DNA from: Deltaproteobacteria bacterium
GTDB taxonomy: Bacteria; Desulfobacterota; Binatia; UBA1149; SPBQ01
Reading direction: 5' to 3'
Assembly (NCBI GenBank): GCA_029262375.1
Contig: JAJCZM010000053.1
Span: 155,400-219,399 of the forward strand
Length of the DNA stretch: 64,000 nucleotides
In this document: positions 16,752 to 25,466 of the stretch, in pieces
Position numbering within the stretch: position 1 is the stretch's first letter
Layout of the letters: each line of letters starts with the position of its first letter
The notes under the pieces: generated by a model
Told to the model about the DNA's origin: nothing
Databases searched by the model: none
The model's input: the letters and a program-made list of their open reading frames with translations, nothing else
Made by a program: the position numbers and the translations under genes

Positions 16752-17570
16752 ATGGATCTGTTTACGCTCGACAATCTCTTCACGTTGGCCATGCTCGTTC
16801 TGCTGCAAGCGGTTCTGGGCTTCGACAACCTTCTGTACATCTCGTTGGAGTCCAAGCGCGCGCCTGCGGAGAGCCAGGCGACGGTGCGCCGACTCGGTAT
16901 CGGTATCGCGGTCGCGCTGCGCATCGGCATGCTCTTCTTGCTCATGTCGTTGATCGATTCGTTCCAGCAGCCTCTGTTTTCGATCGATCTCGGAAACGCG
17001 TTGCAGTGTGAGTTCAATCTGCACGCGCTTATCGTGCTGTTGGGGGGAGTGTTGATCATCTACACCGCGACGAAAGAGGTGCTCCACATGATGACGCTCG
17101 AAGAAGACGAGCACCATGGGAAGAAGCCGGCCTCGGCCGCCGGAGTGATCCTATGGATCGTCTTGATGAACGCTGTCTTCTCGGTCGACTCGATCCTCAG
17201 CGCGATGGCTCTCACCGATGTGTTCCTCGTCATGGCCACGGCGATCATGATCGGCGGTGCGCTGATGATCTGGCTCGCAGATCGTGTTTCGGAATTCCTA
17301 CACAAGAATCGCATGTATGAAGTACTCGGCCTCTTCATCCTCTTCGTCGTCGGCATCATGTTGTTGGGAGAAGGGGGCCATCTCGCGCATCTCGAGTTGG
17401 CGGGTTACCCGATCCATCCGATGAGCAAAGCAACCTTCTACTTCGTGATAGGTGTCTTGGTGCTGACCGATATCGTTCAAACGCGGTATAAGAAGAAGCT
17501 ATTGCTGCGTAAGCAGGCGCTACTCGCGCAGCGGGGGCCGGCGGCTACCGCTTCGATACCGACGGGTTGA
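16752..17570 (+). CDS. TerC-family integral membrane protein
   Basis: A 272-residue protein with about seven to nine membrane helices and TerC/Alx signatures: FDNLLYISLESKRAP near residues 27-41 and the matching half AVFSVDSILSAMALTD near 140, each with the conserved membrane aspartate. Members move or handle metal ions (manganese in Alx) or give tellurite resistance. It is divergent from the arsR-arsI operon across a 193-base region holding the ArsR operator, suggesting a shared metal/metalloid theme, though its own control is unproven. GGGGGAAGG precedes the ATG by nine bases. Confidence 0.88.
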   Translation: MDLFTLDNLFTLAMLVLLQAVLGFDNLLYISLESKRAPAESQATVRRLGIGIAVALRIGMLFLLMSLIDSFQQPLFSIDLGNALQCEFNLHALIVLLGGVLIIYTATKEVLHMMTLEEDEHHGKKPASAAGVILWIVLMNAVFSVDSILSAMALTDVFLVMATAIMIGGALMIWLADRVSEFLHKNRMYEVLGLFILFVVGIMLLGEGGHLAHLELAGYPIHPMSKATFYFVIGVLVLTDIVQTRYKKKLLLRKQALLAQRGPAATASIPTG

Positions 17571-17698
17571 AGACCCGCGTCAAGGTTCCTGCGCGACTGC
17601 CAACTGATTGAGGAAAGAGCCTCGCGACTATTGAGGGCCGGTCGTCCGGTCACTACAGTGGGTGGATCCAGCGGTCGTTTTGGTCGTTGAGACTTCCC

Positions 17699-18721
17699 AT
17701 GAGGTGGCTGATGGCCCGTCCCGTTATTCGTATTGTGCTTTCGAGCGCGCTGGTCGCTGTTTTCTCTTTCTCGCCGGCCTACGCCGATCAGGGCGATTGC
17801 GGTCAGCCGGCTAGCACCGGCGCTACCGCTGTTGCGACCGATGCGTTGTTCGTCCTCGGCGCGGCGGTCGGCATACAGGTCTGCGAATTGTGCGTCTGTG
17901 ACGTCAACGACGATGGCTCCAACACCGCTACCGATGCGTTGACGGTGCTCGCCTCGGCGGTCGGTCAGCAGGTCGCGATCACGTGTCCTACGTGCGGCAG
18001 TGGACCGACTCCGTGTTTCGAGTCTCAGGCGCCTAGCTGTGGCGGCGAGTGCGAGGACCCGGGGCTGACCTGTGTTGTTGACCCGGAAGATTCCGAGGAT
18101 TGTTCGTGCCTCAATGCCTGCGAGGCCGGCGCGGCGCCGACCTGCGGCGGCAGCTGCGAAGCGTCTGACGATCCTGAATCGATCTGCACCTCGGTGAACG
18201 TCTCGCCCACGGGACTGCCTACCATCGCCATCTGTGAATGCCTGCCTGCCGGCGTATCTTTCTGCGAGGATGCTTCGAGCCCGCAGTGTGAGGGCGAGTG
18301 CGCGGTGGGCGCCGTGTGCGAGTCAGACGGCGGCAGTGGCTGTCAGTGTACCGCGCAGCCGGTACAGCCGGCCTGTAGCGCTGCAACCGCTCCGGCCTGC
18401 AACGGCACCTGCGAAAACGAGCCCAGCGGCGGACCGACACTGTGCGGGTCCGACGGGGCAAGCGGATGTGTTTGCGCGCCGACCCAGGGCGGGGAGGAAA
18501 CCTGCTTCGACGCGGGTGTGCCGACGTGCGGTGGTACATGCTCGTTCGGAGAACTCTGCGCGGTGGAAACGGACGTGTGCGAGTGCGTCGCTCCGTGTGA
18601 GGTCAGCAATGCGCCGAGTTGCGGCGGTGCGTGCTACGACGAAGACGAGACCTGTGTCATCACGACGATCTCGGTCGGCAGTGCGAGCAGGGACTACTGC
18701 GAGTGCTGGGTGGTCGACTAG
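17699..18721 (+). CDS. Secreted protein: dockerin-like module plus six Cys-rich repeats
   Basis: A 340-residue exported protein. After a signal peptide (ending SPAYA-D), residues ~27-100 form a paired dockerin-like module: ATDALFVLGAAVG, then C-x2-C-x-C and the calcium-loop stretch DVNDDGSNTATDALTVL. From residue 106 to the end are six cysteine-rich repeats with the pattern C-x6-C-x-G-x-C ... C-x-C (PSCGGEC, PTCGGSC, PQCEGEC, PACNGTC, PTCGGTC, PSCGGAC). No catalytic residues are seen; a disulfide-rigid structural or binding protein is likely. The ATG at 17699 is chosen over a TTG at 17687. Strong hairpin terminator just downstream. Confidence 0.8.
   Translation: MRWLMARPVIRIVLSSALVAVFSFSPAYADQGDCGQPASTGATAVATDALFVLGAAVGIQVCELCVCDVNDDGSNTATDALTVLASAVGQQVAITCPTCGSGPTPCFESQAPSCGGECEDPGLTCVVDPEDSEDCSCLNACEAGAAPTCGGSCEASDDPESICTSVNVSPTGLPTIAICECLPAGVSFCEDASSPQCEGECAVGAVCESDGGSGCQCTAQPVQPACSAATAPACNGTCENEPSGGPTLCGSDGASGCVCAPTQGGEETCFDAGVPTCGGTCSFGELCAVETDVCECVAPCEVSNAPSCGGACYDEDETCVITTISVGSASRDYCECWVVD
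18014..18718 (+). repeat. Six tandem Cys-rich protein repeats (about 35-44 residues each)
   Basis: Each unit begins with C-x6-C-x-G-x-C and ends C-x-C, with variable lengths between. Units begin CFESQAP, CEAGAAP, CEDASSP, CSAATAP, CFDAGVP and CEVSNAP. DNA identity between units is low, so the repeats are old, unlike the array at 20908-22443. Confidence 0.8.
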
Positions 18722-18739
18722 AGAAGATCGACGCGGAAG

Positions 18740-18781
18740 CCGGCCGAGTGACCCTGAGGATTGGCAGGGTCACTCGGCCGG
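18740..18781 (+). terminator. Strong hairpin terminator
   Basis: A perfect 16-pair stem, CGGCCGAGTGACCCTG (18741-18756) against CAGGGTCACTCGGCCG (18765-18780), with an eight-base loop, 20 bases after the stop; the pair 18740/18781 extends it. The T tract is poor, but stem strength and position favour termination. Confidence 0.75.
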
Positions 18782-18857
18782 TCGATCCGTTTCCGCCCGC
18801 CCATTGCCTGGTCTTCTGGGCGTTTTCTCACGGCGGCGCGCTCGCTAAGGTTCGCCC

Positions 18858-20006
18858 ATGAACGGATTAGTTCGGCCAGATCGCCATCTAGGACGCGTGC
18901 TTGCGCACCTATTTCTCACGTCCCCCCTATTTCCCGGTCTGCTCGCAGGCGTGATGTTCGTCGGCGGCGCGCACGCGGGAGGCGCCGCCCCGACCAACGA
19001 TATCTACGCCGCTCAGGTGCGGGCATCGACACCGGCGTACCAGCTGTTCATTGGGTTGAACGACGACGGCACGGTCGCGCACAGCGATCCCGCGTACGGT
19101 CCCGGCTTCGGCGCAGTGGGCGGAATCTACTCCGCCGACTTCATGGGTGATACGCTCTACGCCACCGAACTCGATAACGGCAATCTTACCGACTACTACC
19201 TCGTTTCGATCGAGACGGAGGGACTCACGCGCGGCACCGCGACCCGGGTGAGCGGTAATGCGATCGGTGCGCCGGCCGTCGAAGGGCTCGCGGTGATAGG
19301 CGATGCGATCTACGTATCGAGCCTGGGGTTTTCGCAGCATCGCACGGTGCTGGCAACGGTGGATGCGACCACCGGTGTCTCCACTGCGATCGGACAAGCA
19401 TCACGCAACGTCATGATCGTCGCGCTTGCATACGATCCGTTGACGCAGACGCTCTATGGCGCCGGTATTCCATTCGGCTCCGGCGAGGGAGCCGATGCCG
19501 TGAACGATAACAACCTCTACATCATCGATCCCGCCACAGGAGCCGAGACGCTCGTCGGCGATCTGGGAACGACGATCCAAGGCATGACCTGGGACGACGA
19601 ACTGGGCCTCGTCGGCGCGTTCGAGAATTTGTACACGATCGACGCGACTACGGGCGCCGCCACGATGTTGGGGCAGGGCGATTTCACCGACGGCAATCCC
19701 GGCACGTTCAACGGAATCTACGCGATCGGTGCGAAAATCCCCGATGATCTGGAACCTACCTGCGTGTGCGGCGATCCGGTAGGGGATGGGGCCAATATGG
19801 CCAATAAGGCCGCGCTCACGACTGCAGGCATCATCACGGCCTCCGACGCGTTGGCCATTCTCAAGGCGGCGGTCGGGTTGTTGAGCTGTGAACTATGCGC
19901 TTGCGACGTCGATGATTCCGGTATGATCACCGCGACCGACGCGCTCACCGTGCTCGGCGTCGCGGTAGGACTGGGCAATACTCTCGATTGTCCGCTACCT
20001 GACTAG
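18858..20006 (+). CDS. Secreted beta-propeller-like protein with C-terminal dockerin-like module
   Basis: A 382-residue exported protein; signal peptide ends near GGAHA-G. The middle is a repetitive beta-propeller-like region with recurring blades (LYIIDPATGAETLVGDLG, LYTIDATTGAATMLGQG), as in secreted WD40/YVTN-like proteins. The last ~85 residues are the paired dockerin-like module: ITASDALAILKAAVGLLSC, ELCACDVDDSG, MITATDALTVLGVAVG. In the protein just upstream the module is N-terminal, so it behaves as a movable unit. A hairpin terminator follows. Ligand unknown. Confidence 0.8.
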   Translation: MNGLVRPDRHLGRVLAHLFLTSPLFPGLLAGVMFVGGAHAGGAAPTNDIYAAQVRASTPAYQLFIGLNDDGTVAHSDPAYGPGFGAVGGIYSADFMGDTLYATELDNGNLTDYYLVSIETEGLTRGTATRVSGNAIGAPAVEGLAVIGDAIYVSSLGFSQHRTVLATVDATTGVSTAIGQASRNVMIVALAYDPLTQTLYGAGIPFGSGEGADAVNDNNLYIIDPATGAETLVGDLGTTIQGMTWDDELGLVGAFENLYTIDATTGAATMLGQGDFTDGNPGTFNGIYAIGAKIPDDLEPTCVCGDPVGDGANMANKAALTTAGIITASDALAILKAAVGLLSCELCACDVDDSGMITATDALTVLGVAVGLGNTLDCPLPD

Positions 20007-20017
20007 CAATGGACTAC

Positions 20018-20052
20018 GCGGGTGCGGCGGTCGCAATGACTGCCGCACCCGC
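20018..20052. terminator. Hairpin terminator between convergent secreted-protein genes
   Basis: GCGGGTGCGGCGGTC (20018-20032) pairs with GACTGCCGCACCCGC (20038-20052): 15 pairs including one G-U, five-base loop. It lies between the stops at 20006 (+) and 20083 (-) and could serve both. Confidence 0.7.
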
Positions 20053-20082
20053 GCGATTCCTTACTACGCCGGGGCGCCGCCC

Positions 20083-23000
20083 CTATGGGTACACGCAAGG
20101 CTCGTAGTCTTTCTGATGCAAGGACCAACCACTGCCTTTCTGGTTCCAAGTCGCCGGTAGACTGGCGACGTCGTCGAATCCGTAGACCTGTGTGATCATG
20201 TCGGGCAGCGTCGCCGCAGATAGATCCGCGAAGACCTGCAGACGGAACGTCAAGAAGTCGATACCGTCGATGTTCCGATAGCGCAGTCCGAGGCGGAAGA
20301 CGCCCTTGTACGGTCCTGCCGCATCCAGCCCCTTTTTCGCGAGCTTGTTCTTATACTGCCAGCGCATGAACGTGCGCACCTCGAGAATGTTGCCCGGCAT
20401 TTGAGCCTGATAGATCACGCCGTTGGCGTTACTCAGATGGATTCCGAAGCCGTTGGTGAGCGGATCGATCTCGGAGACCGGTACATCCACACGCGCGTGC
20501 ATCTTGAACTTATCGAGCTTGGGCGCGTCCTTCATCTTGATGGTCGCCGGGTCTCGGCCGACACACTTGCACTCGTTGACGAACTGGCAGGTTTCGCCGC
20601 ACGTCGGTCCGACAGCTTCGGAGCAGTCAGGATCGGCGCAGTCGACGAGCCCGTCTCCGTCATCGTCCATTATGTTGTTGCACACTTCCGACGACGGCGG
20701 ATCGCATTGTTCGACACCGCAGACGCCGTCTCCGCCGGCAACGTCGCAGTCACTGTCGTTCACGCAACCGTTCCCGATCAGTCCGGCGGTACAGATCATG
20801 TCGCCGACGATCCCGTTGCCGCAGATGAACAGACAGTCGTCAGTACAGGCCGGATCTCCGCCCGCGGACGCTGGTGGATCGCAGAGTTCGCCCGGTCCCG
20901 GCAAGCTGTCGCCGCAGAAACAGACCGTGTCGTCGTTCATACAGATATCGCCGGCTTCGTCGCAACTATCGAGACTGCAGTCGTAGCCGTCGTCACAATC
21001 GACCGGTGCGCCGATCTGGCAATCGAGTAGCGGGTCGCAAGTCTCGGTGCCGTCACAGAACGCGCCATTATCGCAGAGCGAGTCGTTCGGGCCGTTCAGG
21101 CACGCGGCCGAACCCTCGTCGCACATGTCGACCGTGCAGGCCACGCCGTCGTTGCAGTCGGGCGCGACGCCGGCTTGGCAGTCACCGATAGGATCGCAGG
21201 TCTCGGCGCCGTTGCAGAACGTCGCGTCGTCGCACAGTGCATCGGTTGCCGTGTTGACGCAGGCGTCGCCGACCTCGTCGCAACTGTCGGCCGTGCACAC
21301 CACGGCGTCGTTGCAGTCGATCGGCGTTCCGGCTTGGCAGTCGCTGATCGCGTCGCATGTCTCCACGCCGTTGCAGAACTGACTGTCGTCGCACAGTGAG
21401 TCGTTGGGCGTATTGACGCAGGCGTCGCCGACCTCGTCGCAGCTGTCGGCCGTGCACGCCACGGCGTCGTTGCAGTCGATAGGCGCTCCGGCTTGGCAGT
21501 CGCTGATCGCGTCGCAGGTCTCCAAGCCGTTGCAGAACTGACTGTCGTCGCACAGCGAGTCGTTGGGCGTATTGACGCAGGCGTCGCCGACTTCGTCGCA
21601 ACTGTCGGCGGTGCACACCACGGCGTCGTTGCAGTCGATCGGCGCTCCGGCTTGGCAGTCGCTGACCGCGTCGCAAGTCTCCACGCCGTTGCAGAATTGA
21701 CTGTCATCGCACAGTGAGTCGTTGGGCGTATTGACGCAGGCATCGCCGACTTCGTCGCAACTGTCGGCCGTGCACACCACGCCGTCGCTGCAGTCGATCG
21801 GCGCACCGGCTTGGCAGTCGCTGATCGCGTCGCAGGTCTCTACGCCGTTGCAGAATTGACTGTCGTCACACAGCGAGTCGGTTGGTGTATTGACGCAGGC
21901 ATCGCCGACTTCGTCGCAGCTGTCGGCCGTACACACGACGCTGTCGTTGCAGTCGATCGGCGCTCCAGCTTGGCAGTCGCTGATCGCGTCGCAAGTTTCG
22001 ACGCCGTCGCAGAACATCCCGTTGTCACAGTTGGAGTCGACCGGCGTGTTCACGCAGGCGTCGCCCACTTCGTCACAAGCATCGCTGGTGCACCCGACGG
22101 CATCGTTGCAGTCGATCGGCGCTCCGGCCTGACAGTCGCTGACGGCGTCGCAAGTCTCCACGCCGTTGCAGAATTGACTGTCGTCGCACAGGGAATTCGT
22201 CGGTGTGTTGACGCAGGCGTCGCCGACCTCGTCACAGCTGTCTACCGTGCAGCCGATGCCGTCTGTGCAATTGACCGGCGTTCCGGCTTGGCAGTCGCTG
22301 ACGGGGTCGCAAGTTTCGACGCCGTCGCAGAACAAGCCGTTGTCGCAATTGGCGTCCACCGGCGTGTTCACGCAGACGTTGGCCACGCAGGCGTCAGTCG
22401 TGCAGCCGACCAGATCACCGCAGTCGCCGTTGACGAGGCACTCGACCACGTTCGTCGGTTCATCATCGGTGTTGTCGCTCGGATCGCTATCGGTCTCATT
22501 GGCCGTTACCGACACATCGTTACAGATATCTTCGGATCCGTCGCAGGGATCGTCTTGTTTCGTTCCGGCCGTCGGCGCTCCAATACCCACCGTCACGGTC
22601 ACGGTAAAGTTGACGGACCCGCCCACGCCGATCGATCCGAGCGCGCATGTTAAAACCCCGGCGAGGTGCGAGCAGCCGCCGGTATTGCTTACGTACGTCG
22701 TGTTCGGATCCAGAGTATCGGTTACGACGACACCGGTGGCCGTGGAAGGACCGGCGTTGCCAACCGTGATCTGGTAGCTGAACGCGCCTCCCGCAATGAC
22801 CGGATCGGATAGATCGATCTTCGTAATGCTCAGATTGATCGCGGGTACGCCGAGGTAGTGACTCGGATCGTCGTCGCTTTCGCTGGGGAACGGGGTTCCG
22901 TCGCCATCATCGAGAGGCGAGCCGCCCTCGTCGACGGGGCTACCTTGCGCCGTGCCGATATTGGCGTATTGGCCGAGCGTTGCCGTCCCTGAGGCTTCGT

Positions 23001-25269
23001 AGAGCCACGACTCACCCGGATCGAGCAGACCATCGAGGTCGAGGTCGCCGTCGTTGAACGTATCGGTGTTGAGATCGACCTGCGTGACCGTGACGCCCTG
23101 GTCGTCCGTGACGCTGATTGCGTCCAGCGGTACATCGCCGGGATTCGTAACCACGTACGTCCACGTGACGGCACTACCGTCAGCGATGGCCGGGCCCGTC
23201 GGGCTATCCGCGTCGGAACCGTTGGTGGCCTTTTCAACGTGGATGTCGGGGTTGCAGTGAACACTGCTGGTCGCCGTTACGGTGAACATCTGTTCGGATC
23301 CGTCAACGTCGGCCGAGTTCACTATGCTCGACAGACCGCATACGTCTGCGGTTGCGTCGACGGTAACGCGGAAACTGATTTCCAACTGGCCGGCGGCCGG
23401 TACGCTGGGAAGTGCAAGCCCGCCTTCATCGAGCGGGAAGAGCGTCGCGCCGGAATCGGCAACCGGAGTCGTCGTCGTCCCGTTGTAGATCTCCGTGCTG
23501 CCCGCTACGTAGCTGGTGAACGCCGGAATCGTATCTTCGATGCTCGCACCCGAGACGGGGATGCGGCTGACGTTCTGAATGACGATCGTGTACTCGAGCG
23601 TGTCGCCTTGGTCGATCTCCGTGTCGGTGTCGAGGTCGACAACGAGCGCGACGCCCTTACCGGCGGCCAGTCGCTGTAGCGGAGGAATAGTCGTTCCGAG
23701 GTCGATGGCGGGAGAACCGCCGCTGGCTGTGTTCGGGTCTTGCCCCCATACGACGGCAATGCGCGCATCCGAACCATCGCATACATACAACACCATGCCG
23801 GTCTGATCGCCGTCGGTGTCGTACACGATCGCAGGCTCGAGTTCGTCGAGCTGCAGTAGTTCGTCGTAGTCGTTTCCGAACGGGTCGGTCAGGCCGCCGA
23901 CGCCGTCGCCGTCATAGTCCACGCAGATGTCGAAAGGCTCGGAGCCGCTGCCTCCGGCCAGCAATGCCGGCATCACCCAGACCGGTGCGCTGTTCTCCGA
24001 TCCACCCGCTGTGGGATCTTTGCCTGGCCCCCAACCGACTAAGGCCTGTTGGGTGAGTGAAGAGGCCGGAATCAGCGAGAATCCCCAGTCGTGTGTATGA
24101 TTGTTGCTGCTAGGCTCGGCGTCGATCGCAGAGACTGCAAAGAACGGCGCTGCGCCGTTGGAGAAGAAGCGCGCGCCCTCGGTGTCGGTCATCTCGACCT
24201 GGGCTGATGTTCCCGCGGCGATGACCAGCGGTGTCTGCGCGCCGGATGTCGTCTCCCAGTTCACCGTAATCGAGCCGGGGCCGGGGTTGTAGACGAACAC
24301 GTAGGTCGGATCGCCGCTGTGGGTGCTGACCGGTGTGTAGGCACTATCCGACCATGAATTCGTTGGTAGCAGTGTGAAGAAGCGCGACTCGTAGGTGGCG
24401 CAGATGTCGCCCGTAACCAGATCGACTTGCACGGGTGCCGTCGAGGAGACGGTCGCGCCTTCGTTGACGCCGCCGTCAACGTGGTAGCTTTCGCCCTCGT
24501 CGAGCATGATCGACGTTTCGGCGATGCCGTTCGCATCGGCATCGATGTCGACGGTCGTGCCGTCGGTCGATGCCATGATGGTCACGCCCGTATATTCGAA
24601 CATATCGAGCTGAGAGCCGGTGTCTTCGCCTACCGGCGACTCGTACTGCGTTCCCCAGTCGCCGGTGTCGTACACTTCGACCGCACCGGCGAGCAGCGTG
24701 CTGGTGCCGGTGCCCCAAAGTGCGCGCGTGATGGCGACAGGTGAAGTCGATGCGATCTTGTCGCGACCGTCGAAATCGATCGTGATCAATGAGCCGGTGG
24801 GGACATCGTTGGCGAGCACGATGATGTCGCCGTCGCTGAACACGTCGCCCGGATAACCAGGAGCCGATCCGTTCGTCGTGTCGCCGTCTCCCCAGACTTG
24901 CGTCCCGCTGAGGTTACCCGGTGAACTGTAGATGTTCGACGGGTTGGCGATGTCGGCGTCGTAGCCGCCGTCTTCCCACTGATCGTAGTAGACATAGCTG
25001 CCTGCGAACTCGATGGCGATCGAGACCGTCGTCGAGATCGGGCTGCTCACCCCGCCCGATCCGGAACTACAGGGACCGGGGCCCGGATAGATCGAGTTCA
25101 AGGTATCGAATCCCTGGTCCTCCGGGATCGGCACGTAGAAGGTCTGCACCGCCGGCGGATTCATCGCCGCTGCCGTCGTCGCGAATGCGACCCCCGCAAT
25201 CACGACGAGGACAAGAGTGAAAATACGCGACATCAGCGAGCGTCGAGTGGCATTGATTTCAGAGAACAT
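20083..25269 (-). CDS. Giant secreted protein with DUF11 domains and nine 53-residue Cys-rich repeats
   Basis: A 1728-residue exported protein. GGAG six bases upstream supports the ATG at 25269; a signal peptide ends near TTAAA-M. The first ~500 residues resemble the N-terminal region of other large bacterial adhesion-like proteins (YVYYDQWEDGYD-type motif, GDIIVLANDVP). Three DUF11 beta-sandwich repeats follow (IVIQNVSRIPVSG, YVVTNPGDVPLD, ITVGNAGPSTATG). Residues 943-1454 are a half plus nine full 53-residue repeats, each with eight cysteines. Another Cys-rich stretch holds CDPP and DDDGDGLVDCADPDC motifs. The final ~160 residues are a lysine-rich beta module (RWQYKNKLAKK). A stalk or adhesin is likely; no enzyme motif seen. 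Confidence 0.82.
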   Translation of the reverse strand: MFSEINATRRSLMSRIFTLVLVVIAGVAFATTAAAMNPPAVQTFYVPIPEDQGFDTLNSIYPGPGPCSSGSGGVSSPISTTVSIAIEFAGSYVYYDQWEDGGYDADIANPSNIYSSPGNLSGTQVWGDGDTTNGSAPGYPGDVFSDGDIIVLANDVPTGSLITIDFDGRDKIASTSPVAITRALWGTGTSTLLAGAVEVYDTGDWGTQYESPVGEDTGSQLDMFEYTGVTIMASTDGTTVDIDADANGIAETSIMLDEGESYHVDGGVNEGATVSSTAPVQVDLVTGDICATYESRFFTLLPTNSWSDSAYTPVSTHSGDPTYVFVYNPGPGSITVNWETTSGAQTPLVIAAGTSAQVEMTDTEGARFFSNGAAPFFAVSAIDAEPSSNNHTHDWGFSLIPASSLTQQALVGWGPGKDPTAGGSENSAPVWVMPALLAGGSGSEPFDICVDYDGDGVGGLTDPFGNDYDELLQLDELEPAIVYDTDGDQTGMVLYVCDGSDARIAVVWGQDPNTASGGSPAIDLGTTIPPLQRLAAGKGVALVVDLDTDTEIDQGDTLEYTIVIQNVSRIPVSGASIEDTIPAFTSYVAGSTEIYNGTTTTPVADSGATLFPLDEGGLALPSVPAAGQLEISFRVTVDATADVCGLSSIVNSADVDGSEQMFTVTATSSVHCNPDIHVEKATNGSDADSPTGPAIADGSAVTWTYVVTNPGDVPLDAISVTDDQGVTVTQVDLNTDTFNDGDLDLDGLLDPGESWLYEASGTATLGQYANIGTAQGSPVDEGGSPLDDGDGTPFPSESDDDPSHYLGVPAINLSITKIDLSDPVIAGGAFSYQITVGNAGPSTATGVVVTDTLDPNTTYVSNTGGCSHLAGVLTCALGSIGVGGSVNFTVTVTVGIGAPTAGTKQDDPCDGSEDICNDVSVTANETDSDPSDNTDDEPTNVVECLVNGDCGDLVGCTTDACVANVCVNTPVDANCDNGLFCDGVETCDPVSDCQAGTPVNCTDGIGCTVDSCDEVGDACVNTPTNSLCDDSQFCNGVETCDAVSDCQAGAPIDCNDAVGCTSDACDEVGDACVNTPVDSNCDNGMFCDGVETCDAISDCQAGAPIDCNDSVVCTADSCDEVGDACVNTPTDSLCDDSQFCNGVETCDAISDCQAGAPIDCSDGVVCTADSCDEVGDACVNTPNDSLCDDSQFCNGVETCDAVSDCQAGAPIDCNDAVVCTADSCDEVGDACVNTPNDSLCDDSQFCNGLETCDAISDCQAGAPIDCNDAVACTADSCDEVGDACVNTPNDSLCDDSQFCNGVETCDAISDCQAGTPIDCNDAVVCTADSCDEVGDACVNTATDALCDDATFCNGAETCDPIGDCQAGVAPDCNDGVACTVDMCDEGSAACLNGPNDSLCDNGAFCDGTETCDPLLDCQIGAPVDCDDGYDCSLDSCDEAGDICMNDDTVCFCGDSLPGPGELCDPPASAGGDPACTDDCLFICGNGIVGDMICTAGLIGNGCVNDSDCDVAGGDGVCGVEQCDPPSSEVCNNIMDDDGDGLVDCADPDCSEAVGPTCGETCQFVNECKCVGRDPATIKMKDAPKLDKFKMHARVDVPVSEIDPLTNGFGIHLSNANGVIYQAQMPGNILEVRTFMRWQYKNKLAKKGLDAAGPYKGVFRLGLRYRNIDGIDFLTFRLQVFADLSAATLPDMITQVYGFDDVASLPATWNQKGSGWSLHQKDYEPCVYP
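20908..22443 (-). repeat. 159-bp tandem coding repeats: nine full copies plus one half
   Basis: Full units occupy 20908-22338 with an exact period of 159 bases (53 codons); a degenerate half unit fills 22339-22443. Unit pattern: FCNGVETCDAISDCQAG, then PIDCNDAVVCTADSC, then DEVGDACVNTPNDSLCDD. Copies 5 to 8 differ by only one to a few residues, while edge copies diverge, as expected from recent unequal crossing-over or gene conversion in the middle. Copy number may vary between strains and assemblies. Confidence 0.93.
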
Positions 25270-25466
25270 AGGGCGCTCCCATCGGCGTGCACGCGGCGGG
25301 TGGGTTCAGACCGGCGCAGGTCGAGAATCGTCAGTAGTACGGGACATCCCCTAGTCCCGGGACCTAGTTCGAAAGGTCGATTGTGTATGTATGGTGAAAT
25401 CCGGAAGGCATGGCAACAGGATTTTGGTTTCGCTGACTTGGTTTTCCCGACCTACGGGCGCCCACG

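Noticed and set aside
20908-22443. CRISPR-like regular repeats
   Set aside because: The 159-base period is an exact codon multiple inside an open gene, with no short repeat/unique spacer structure and no cas genes.
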